Source: Leadbetterella sp964563435 (GTDB taxonomy: Bacteria; Bacteroidota; Bacteroidia; Cytophagales; Spirosomataceae). Taken from it: a stretch of DNA of 64,000 nucleotides. The stretch covers positions 62,001-126,000 of the forward strand of contig CAZLXI010000002.1 of assembly GCA_964563435.1 (NCBI GenBank), given 5' to 3'. The translations under genes and the position numbers were made by a program. The notes under the pieces are model-generated. The model made no database searches and had not been told where the DNA came from. It saw only the letters and a program-made list of their open reading frames with translations. This document shows positions 41,177-48,087 of the stretch, in pieces (the first letter of the stretch is position 1; each line of letters begins with the position of its first letter).

Positions 41177-43555
41177 ATGGAAAATCAAAATTTAAATGAG
41201 GCTGAAAAACTTTATGAAGCAGCAGATAATAAATTTGACATGAAAGCTTATGAAGAAGCCATTGAATTAATTTCAAAAGCTATCAGCCTCTATCCTGAAT
41301 ATGTAAGGGCCTATAATCTCAGGGGTTTGTCAAAAAAGAGGTTAAAGGATTTTTCAGGGGCTATGGATGACTACGATACATCAATTAAATTGGATAAAAC
41401 TAATTTTACAGGTTATCTCTACAGAGCTTACCTAAAGGATGATTTAAAAGATTACCATGGAGCATTAGCAGATTATGATACGGCACTTTTAATCAAGCCA
41501 GATAGTACAAAGGCATATTACTTTAGAGGACGGTTAAAGTTTTACAATCTATCCGATGATTTAGGTGCGATTGAGGATTATACCAAGGCTATTATTTTAG
41601 ATCAGACAGATGATAGTTTTTATTATGAACGGGGTTTTGCAAATCACTATTTGGAAAAGTATCAGGAGGCGGTCTCGGATTTCGATAAAGCTATTGATTT
41701 AAATAGTTCAGATGGTAGTTACCTCAATGGCAGAGGACTTTCAAAGCATGAACTGGCTGATTATCGGGGAGCTATAGATGATTATACTATAGCTATTCGA
41801 CTACAGGAGGATGAGTGGAAGTATTACTTTAATCGTGGACTTACTAGGATAGAAACAGAGGACTATAAGGAGGCAATAGCTGACTTTACCGTGGTCGTTG
41901 AAAATGAATTTCCTGAAAATCCGGACTCTTATAGTATCAGAGCATCTTTAAGAATTAAATTAGAAGATTTTGAAGGAGCCATTCAAGATTACGATTATGC
42001 CCGTTATCTTAATCCTGACGATGCTGAAATTTATTATCGTATTGGTCTGGCTAAATCTCTGAATAACAGTGATTATTTTGAAATATTTTACGAATTTACT
42101 GAAGCAATTGAGCGTGATCCTGATAATCCTCTTTTTTATTATCGTAGAGCCTTTACGGCATTAAAAGCTAACCGATATGAAGAATCCCTTAAAGATTTCA
42201 ATAAGGCGCTTGATTTAAAACCTGATGAATCAGAGTGGTTTATATTACGGGCTTCAGTGAAGTACTATCTTCATGATTATCAGGGAGCATACGAAGACTG
42301 GGAGATTTCAGCTAAGATGGGGAACAGTAAGGCTTCTAAATACATAGAGGCATATCGACAGGAACAGGGTATATTGTCACAAAAAGCAATGGACACTTCC
42401 AGTCAACATAATTTAAATTTTCCCAACCTTGAACAGCCAGAAAAAACTCTTAAAGATAAGAGTAAATCATTACCCGATTTATTAAAGTGGTTCAGATCGA
42501 ATAGGAGTCTATTAATTATATTTATGTCGGGTATGGTTTTATTATACTTTGGGTCAAAGTATCTAACTCAGAAGAGGCCTGCCGGTATTGAGCAGAAATC
42601 AGAGCCTTCTTCATCGGGTCGCTATATTGTAAACTCAACAAGGGCTTATTTCTACGATTCTCCGGATCCGGGAACTATTAGAAAGGGGTACGTTCTTCAA
42701 GGAGATGAAATTGATGTTGTTGAGACCGTGGATGGCTTCGGTTACAGCTCTTATACATCTTCTTCAGGAAAAGTTACTTCGGGCTGGTTAAAGCTTGAGG
42801 ATATGCAAAAACTATCGAACCTTAAGCCATGGCATACCGCTGTTTCTAAAGTATCTGAGGACGTATCAACAGGGGATGGTGCTAACGTAACTGAACTAAA
42901 GATAGGCAATTTCTCCTGGCCAATAATAGGATTTTCAGACCCTGCTAAAGCAAACCAGATGAATGATTATCTGATAGGTTCAATTTTAGGAGATGAATAT
43001 AACAGAGGAAATCTGAAATTGCTACTTGAAAAGCGAAATAAGGAAGTTGCGGTTAGTTATAGAGGATTGACAAGCCTGAGTTATGAAATTATTTTTAACA
43101 ATGCTCAGATTCTTTCTATCAATATCACAAGTTGTTCTACTGGTAATCGAGAAAACTGTGAAACCACACAATACAATTTTGACATGAAAACCGGGCTAAA
43201 CTTTGGAATTGATCAGATTATAAAACCGTCAAAAATTTTTGATATAAAAGAAATGATTATATTTGAGATTCCCGAAAGGCTGGAAGAGTCAAAGAAGAAG
43301 ATGCAACGAAATGGGGCTTGGATTCCGGAATATGAAATTGCATTAAGAGATGAATGCCAAAAGGCAGAATCAGATTTTTTCCCTGACCAACTTCTGATTT
43401 CAAAGGAAGGTATCACTTTCATTTGTGGGGTGTATCCATATTCATTAGCCGATATGGCCTATTATCCTTTGGATGAGTATTTTTATAGTTGGAAAACACT
43501 AAAGCCCTTTCTTCTGGAATCCGGCCCTGTTAGTACATTATTAAATGCTTTATAG
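41177..43555 (+). CDS. TPR protein with one membrane helix and extracytoplasmic SH3-like domain
   Basis: A 792-residue protein. Residues about 5-390 are roughly eleven TPR units of the type YRAYLKDDLKDYHGALADYD, many with the AYYFRGRLKF/AIEDYTKAI pattern. A single membrane helix follows at about 441-460 (LLIIFMSGMVLLYFGSKYL). Beyond it lies an SH3b-like domain (about 475-545: STRAYFYDSPDP, GWLKLEDM), then a region resembling DUF3298/RsiV-type domains (about 560-780, with MKTGLNFGIDQI and YPLDEYFYSW). The N-terminal TPR part would be cytosolic and the rest periplasmic. It starts six bases after the J-domain gene, suggesting joint function. TPR arrays often bind Hsp70 tails or partner proteins. 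Confidence 0.75.
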   Translation: MENQNLNEAEKLYEAADNKFDMKAYEEAIELISKAISLYPEYVRAYNLRGLSKKRLKDFSGAMDDYDTSIKLDKTNFTGYLYRAYLKDDLKDYHGALADYDTALLIKPDSTKAYYFRGRLKFYNLSDDLGAIEDYTKAIILDQTDDSFYYERGFANHYLEKYQEAVSDFDKAIDLNSSDGSYLNGRGLSKHELADYRGAIDDYTIAIRLQEDEWKYYFNRGLTRIETEDYKEAIADFTVVVENEFPENPDSYSIRASLRIKLEDFEGAIQDYDYARYLNPDDAEIYYRIGLAKSLNNSDYFEIFYEFTEAIERDPDNPLFYYRRAFTALKANRYEESLKDFNKALDLKPDESEWFILRASVKYYLHDYQGAYEDWEISAKMGNSKASKYIEAYRQEQGILSQKAMDTSSQHNLNFPNLEQPEKTLKDKSKSLPDLLKWFRSNRSLLIIFMSGMVLLYFGSKYLTQKRPAGIEQKSEPSSSGRYIVNSTRAYFYDSPDPGTIRKGYVLQGDEIDVVETVDGFGYSSYTSSSGKVTSGWLKLEDMQKLSNLKPWHTAVSKVSEDVSTGDGANVTELKIGNFSWPIIGFSDPAKANQMNDYLIGSILGDEYNRGNLKLLLEKRNKEVAVSYRGLTSLSYEIIFNNAQILSINITSCSTGNRENCETTQYNFDMKTGLNFGIDQIIKPSKIFDIKEMIIFEIPERLEESKKKMQRNGAWIPEYEIALRDECQKAESDFFPDQLLISKEGITFICGVYPYSLADMAYYPLDEYFYSWKTLKPFLLESGPVSTLLNAL

Positions 43556-43603
43556 AATACTTTGAATTCAGTACTTTATTATCTCAAAAAATAGAACACA
43601 GTT

Positions 43604-45037
43604 ATGAGGGCTCCTGTTCTTTCCCTTTATATATGGGTTGTATTCATTCTCGCTCTTTGCACATTGGTAGCAAGCTGTGCAGTTACACCAGCACCTGAAC
43701 CACCACAAAATAAAAATCCTGAACCCGAACCAATGATTATAGAGAAACCTACGCTGTCAGAGGTAGAAGTTCATGAGATTACCCGAATCTCTGCTATCGT
43801 TATAGGAGAAGTAAGGTCTTCGGGAGGAGATAGTATTATTTCTAAGGGAATTATCTATCGAACCGGGAATGGGGGCGATATTACTGTAAACTCCACTAAT
43901 AAAGAGGGCCTGTATTTTATGATCAACCTTAGTGAATTGGATGGAGATACGGAATATTTTATTAAATCGTTCGCAGAGAATTCAGCAGGCAAAAGCTACA
44001 GTGAAGAGTTAAAGTTTAAGACAGAGCCATATACAGCCCCCGAATTGAAAATTAATAAAACGGTGGCTACCGAAGATGTGTTTACGACGACTGTAGAGTG
44101 TGCTATATCTGATGACGGTGGTAAAGAAATACAGGAAAAGGGAATTTGCTGGAGTACTTCTCCGGATCCTGTAATTTCAAATAATAAAATGGTTAGTAAA
44201 AGTGGTTCCTCGGCTTTTAAGTCCATACTGAAAGGGTTGCAGGGAAATACCACGTATTATTTGCGAGGATATGCCATAAATGAATTAGGTGTTAATTACT
44301 CCGAAACGGTGGTAATGGTAGTGGATATTGATGGTAACGTATACAATACGGTAAAAATAGGCAATCAACGATGGACAGTTGAAAATCTGAAAGTGACACG
44401 GCTAAATAATGGAGTGGAGATAAAAAATGTTACAGATAACGAGGAGTGGTCGCCTCCGATGGTTGTAACCTCTGACCCTGATTATAAAACTTTGGAATAC
44501 CCTAAGTATTGCTGGTATGATAATGATGAGAAATACAAAAAGGATTATGGGGGACTTTACAATTGGTACGCCGCAAGTGCGGGTAATTTGGCGCCTAAAG
44601 GTTGGCGGATACCTTCTTATGGAGACTTTGTGGAGTTTATCAGGTTTTTAGATCCTGACGCGATTAAAGAGATTTATCCTAAAGCGTATGGTGATTCACT
44701 TGATTATGTTCAGTATAAATCGCAAACACTTGGGTCTAAAATTAAGGCTAAACATTTTTCAGACATGTGGAATGGGTCAGATGAAACAGGATTTTCTTCT
44801 ATACCGGCGGGATGGCGGCAAGGTGGCGGTGAATTTGACTATTTGGGGGTTAAAAGAGAAATGAGCAAATTTCCTGCACCTTCTGCCGGTTACTGGTGCA
44901 CTAGTGATATTTATATTGAAGATGTAGTTGAGGCTATTGCGTATTGGCTTTTAGTTTCGCCTAGCCCTGGGGGTAACATTATACTGTGGTTTGGAGGAAA
45001 ACGACAGGGTTTTTCAATACGATGTATTATGGATTAA
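43604..45037 (+). CDS. FISUMP-domain lipoprotein with fibronectin-like repeats
   Basis: A 477-residue surface or periplasmic lipoprotein; the signal ends LVASC at about residue 26. Two Fn3-like repeats follow (about 45-140 and 145-240: GEVRSSGGDSIISKGI..., FIKSFAENSAGKSYSEELKF and YYLRGYAINELGVNYSETV). The C-terminal 230 residues are a FISUMP domain: DGNVYNTVKIGNQRWTVENL, CWYDNDEKYKKDYGGLYNWY, LAPKGWRIPSYGDF and the closing FSIRCIMD are the family landmarks. FISUMP proteins are common exported proteins of Bacteroidetes and Fibrobacteres with no proven activity. It is the fifth or sixth gene in the island's plus-strand run, 48 bases after the TPR gene. Confidence 0.85.
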   Translation: MRAPVLSLYIWVVFILALCTLVASCAVTPAPEPPQNKNPEPEPMIIEKPTLSEVEVHEITRISAIVIGEVRSSGGDSIISKGIIYRTGNGGDITVNSTNKEGLYFMINLSELDGDTEYFIKSFAENSAGKSYSEELKFKTEPYTAPELKINKTVATEDVFTTTVECAISDDGGKEIQEKGICWSTSPDPVISNNKMVSKSGSSAFKSILKGLQGNTTYYLRGYAINELGVNYSETVVMVVDIDGNVYNTVKIGNQRWTVENLKVTRLNNGVEIKNVTDNEEWSPPMVVTSDPDYKTLEYPKYCWYDNDEKYKKDYGGLYNWYAASAGNLAPKGWRIPSYGDFVEFIRFLDPDAIKEIYPKAYGDSLDYVQYKSQTLGSKIKAKHFSDMWNGSDETGFSSIPAGWRQGGGEFDYLGVKREMSKFPAPSAGYWCTSDIYIEDVVEAIAYWLLVSPSPGGNIILWFGGKRQGFSIRCIMD

Positions 45038-45084
45038 TTGTATAAAGTAGAAGGAATAACTTCAATTTTTCTATATTTTTAATT

Positions 45085-45792
45085 ATGTTAAGTATTACCA
45101 CAATAAAATTTGTTCTAATATTTTTAGCTTTGGTGTTGTTCAGAAGTTTATCATGTGCAGGTGTATTTGTCGGAAATGGATCAGAACCTCCAACTAATGT
45201 AAAGACCAGTAATGATTCACTGAATAGCAAAACCGAAAATGGGTTTGTTACAATACATGTTGGTGGTTTGATGTCTGAATTTACCAGAGATAAAGACCTT
45301 TTATTCAACCCTTTTGACAGAAATGGTTTACGATCTCTTCGGGGCGGGCTTACTTTTGGCCTTATTGACCGGCGTTTCTATCAAATGCGTTTAGAAGTAG
45401 GCTATGTTGGAAAAGGAGCTAAAGAATTCTTTTCAAAAAGTAGCTCAGGTATTAACAGTACAATAAATATGCACTACGCCCAACTCACATGGCTACCGTT
45501 AGTCCTTAAATCGGGTTTCGGAAAGGCCGGTTTCCATTTGGCGGCAGGAGGTTACGGGGCTTATCTTCTACATAAAAAAGCAGATTTTAAAAATGCTGAC
45601 AACATAGCATTTGATGGTTTGTTTGATCCTCCCTTTAAAAAACATGATTACGGGGTTTCTATAGGGGCAGGAGCTTATTTCAAGCAACATTTGATAGAAG
45701 TGCGGCTGGAGCAGGGCTTGGTGCCTTTATATATGTATATCGATGACAGAAGTATATTTAACCGAAACTTAAGCCTCATTTTACATTTTTGA
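45085..45792 (+). CDS. Outer-membrane barrel-like protein of unknown family
   Basis: A 235-residue exported protein. An N-terminal hydrophobic segment (FVLIFLALVLFRSLSCAG) is a signal peptide, possibly with lipidation at the Cys. From about residue 55 the chain alternates strand-like stretches with Gly-rich turns (RGGLTFGLIDRRFYQMRLEV, FHLAAGGYGAYLLHKK, YGVSIGAGAYFKQHLIEVRL) and ends in Phe, as outer-membrane barrels do. It resembles the PorT/outer-membrane-beta-barrel class in style, but I cannot place it in a named family. It ends three bases before the next lipoprotein gene, so the two are probably made together. Confidence 0.65.
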   Translation: MLSITTIKFVLIFLALVLFRSLSCAGVFVGNGSEPPTNVKTSNDSLNSKTENGFVTIHVGGLMSEFTRDKDLLFNPFDRNGLRSLRGGLTFGLIDRRFYQMRLEVGYVGKGAKEFFSKSSSGINSTINMHYAQLTWLPLVLKSGFGKAGFHLAAGGYGAYLLHKKADFKNADNIAFDGLFDPPFKKHDYGVSIGAGAYFKQHLIEVRLEQGLVPLYMYIDDRSIFNRNLSLILHF

Positions 45793-45795
45793 ACG

Positions 45796-47469
45796 ATGGT
45801 AAAAAAATATTCTCATAAAGTTGCTATATATAGTCTTTTTATCCTCCTGATTAGCTGCGAAGATCGAAAACCCTTACCTTTGACTGATTTCTATCAGTAC
45901 TCAGACATTCGTAAAATTGAAGTAAAAGCGAGTGATTTACATCATAAGTTATTTGTTTCTCCCGCAATAGAAATCTCGGTTAACGTTTATGACATAAACG
46001 GCAAAAAGATAGTCCTGCCGGACTCTCTCATTACACTTAGAATTAATGATAAGGATTTTTATGGAGGACGTTTTTCTCCTTCGGATACAGGGGTTTATGT
46101 GATAAAAGCCAGTTTTGGCGAAGTGGAAAGTGCTCCGGTAAGTATTCAGGTAGAAGATGTAATTAATGTTTTAGATGTGAATTTTTCACGACCTGCGTTT
46201 TACTATGGAGAAGAATCAGAACCTATTAAGGTTTTGATATCCGCAAGGGATAAAGACAATAATATACTTACCCTTACAGACTCTTCGCAATTAGTAATAT
46301 TGCTGGATGGGACACCATTGTCTAGGAGGAATTTCCTCCCCGATAAGGCTGGAGACTACAGAATACAAGTACGATTGCAAGGGCATAGAAGTCCACTTTT
46401 AGTTTTTAAAGCATTAAATCCTAATTCGGTGGCCAAATATATTCGCCCAATAGCGTACTCCGTTGGAGGTACCCGATTCGGGATAGAGAATCAGGTTGCA
46501 AAATTTAATTTAAGGGCGGAAGTTCTGGATGAGGATCGTAACGTACTACCCTTTGGTAAAAATATTCAATTTTATTCAGGTGGGAAGGAGTTGTCCGGTA
46601 ATGTTCATGAGGTGTGGCAAGCGGGTACTTATCCTATCGTGGCGAAGGGTTACGGTATTATCAGTGAGCCTCTGGAGATAGTCATACGCCCGGAATTAAC
46701 ATTTCCTGTGGAAAGATTTCCGGTTATATTCCATTTTATTAACCAGGCCGCGCCTTCCCAGGAGGAGATGGTAGGCTTAATTTCGAAGATCAGCCAGGCT
46801 TTCAGGGGAGAGAATACGGATTCTGCTTATGCTCAAGACCCTAATGCGGTTGACTGCTTTTTAGAGTTTGAATTGGCTACAAAATCTCCTGATGGAAAAA
46901 TTTTGGAAAGATCAGGTGTAAATTTGGTAAGTACTGAAAGAGTAAGTTACAAGGATGAAGAAATAAGTAGGTCTGGAGAGGATAGCCCTCTATGGAATTA
47001 TTATTGGCATCCCAATAAATACTTTAATATATGGATAGTAGATGTGGCAGATGCGAATTGGGCTACAGTAGTACCATTCTCCGTCGCGTGGGGCGATGGA
47101 GGAGAAATTCCTCTTTCTTCCATTTCTGGTATCAAGGTTAATAAAACAACAAACCTGGATAAAAATATTTTGATTAGGGCTTTAGGATTGAAATTTGGAC
47201 TGATGAGCCCTTATAGTACAGGCCCCTATGGTAATGATTGCTCATGGGATTCTGATAATTGCGGAGATACTCCGAGATATCACAGAGAAGGAGTGATTAT
47301 AAATTCTAATAAACGAATAAGTTGCGAAGGGATTGAATTTCTATCAACTAATTATATGGATCTTGGCCCCGGCATATCGAACTCTTTTACCTATGATCAA
47401 AGAAGCATTATACGACGAACTCTCGAGAATGCGAGATGGGTACCTACTTTAAAAAATCGAGGTCTTTAA
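45796..47469 (+). CDS. Lipoprotein with Ig-like region and inactive M43 (pappalysin-like) metallopeptidase domain
   Basis: A 557-residue lipoprotein; the signal ends LLISC at about residue 21. Residues about 30-305 form three Ig-like repeats, each closing with a turn such as FSPSDTGVYVIKA, FLPDKAGDYRIQV and EVWQAGTYPIVAK. The C-terminal part follows the M43/pappalysin plan: FPVIFHFINQ, KYFNIWIVDV, DCSWDSDNCGDTPRY and TNYMDLGPGISNSFTYDQRS. In active members the helix reads HExxHxxGxxH. Here residues 461-471 read RALGLKFGLMS, so all three His ligands and the catalytic Glu are replaced while the fold-determining Gly and Leu positions stay. It should be a non-enzymatic, probably binding, protein. 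Confidence 0.75.
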   Translation: MVKKYSHKVAIYSLFILLISCEDRKPLPLTDFYQYSDIRKIEVKASDLHHKLFVSPAIEISVNVYDINGKKIVLPDSLITLRINDKDFYGGRFSPSDTGVYVIKASFGEVESAPVSIQVEDVINVLDVNFSRPAFYYGEESEPIKVLISARDKDNNILTLTDSSQLVILLDGTPLSRRNFLPDKAGDYRIQVRLQGHRSPLLVFKALNPNSVAKYIRPIAYSVGGTRFGIENQVAKFNLRAEVLDEDRNVLPFGKNIQFYSGGKELSGNVHEVWQAGTYPIVAKGYGIISEPLEIVIRPELTFPVERFPVIFHFINQAAPSQEEMVGLISKISQAFRGENTDSAYAQDPNAVDCFLEFELATKSPDGKILERSGVNLVSTERVSYKDEEISRSGEDSPLWNYYWHPNKYFNIWIVDVADANWATVVPFSVAWGDGGEIPLSSISGIKVNKTTNLDKNILIRALGLKFGLMSPYSTGPYGNDCSWDSDNCGDTPRYHREGVIINSNKRISCEGIEFLSTNYMDLGPGISNSFTYDQRSIIRRTLENARWVPTLKNRGL

Positions 47470-47492
47470 GGGCGAGTTATAATTAGCCGGCA

Positions 47493-47975
47493 TCAGCTCA
47501 TAAAATCTACGGTTTCGAGAAACAGTTTTCCGCTGATATAAAAGCGCCGTCCGCCTGTAGTGGTCATCGGACCTCCCGTTTGGTAATTCTCCAGTTTAAT
47601 TTCCCCGATCGTACTTTTTTGCTTTTTATCAAAGATGAGACAGGAGCCATTTTCCAGGTGAAAAGCTAATACGTAGGTTGTGTCGTTTTTCTTTCTTATG
47701 TAGTTTCCTGCCAGCAGGGTATCAGAAATGGCGATATCATGAATGGCCTTTTCTTTCTGTTCGTCATAATAAGCGTTTTCAAAAGGATATGAATGAATGT
47801 AAGTATCAAAAGCGGTAATGATCAGGTATTCATCATTTTCAAAGAGTATAACCGACTTTTCGAATGATGCGGGGTTATCGATTCCCAACATCCTGATGTC
47901 TGTCTTAGTAGGTACCTCTTCAGGACGGCAACCGGGATTTATGAACAGTAATAGGAATGGAATGATCCTTTTCAT
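47493..47975 (-). CDS. Hypothetical lipoprotein
   Basis: A 160-residue protein with a short lipoprotein signal, MKRIIPFLLLFINPGC, the Cys being at 16. The mature part is mixed beta with several Tyr- and Phe-rich strands (DEYLIITAFDTYIHSYPF, GNYIRKKNDTTYVLAFHL) and may be a single blade-type or lipocalin-like domain; I know of no family. It is transcribed opposite to the island genes, converging with the pseudo-M43 lipoprotein 23 bases away. Its base composition is more like that of the flanking core genes than that of the island, so it probably lies outside the island. Confidence 0.7.
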   Translation of the reverse strand: MKRIIPFLLLFINPGCRPEEVPTKTDIRMLGIDNPASFEKSVILFENDEYLIITAFDTYIHSYPFENAYYDEQKEKAIHDIAISDTLLAGNYIRKKNDTTYVLAFHLENGSCLIFDKKQKSTIGEIKLENYQTGGPMTTTGGRRFYISGKLFLETVDFMS

Positions 47976-48035
47976 ATCTTCATTTTACAGTTATGACCGT
48001 TAATGTTGCCAAATGGTTGGATTCTCCTTATACAA

Positions 48036-48071
48036 AAAAGTCCGGATGTTCCCTGGGGAGACCGGACTTTT
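48036..48071 (-). terminator. Rho-independent terminator after carB
   Basis: A perfect 10-base stem (AAAAGTCCGG with CCGGACTTTT) and a 16-base loop, 16 bases after the carB stop on the minus strand, followed by TTTTTTG. Because both arms contain A and T runs it may also work in the other direction. Confidence 0.8.
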
Positions 48072-48087
48072 CTGTATATAATCCTAT

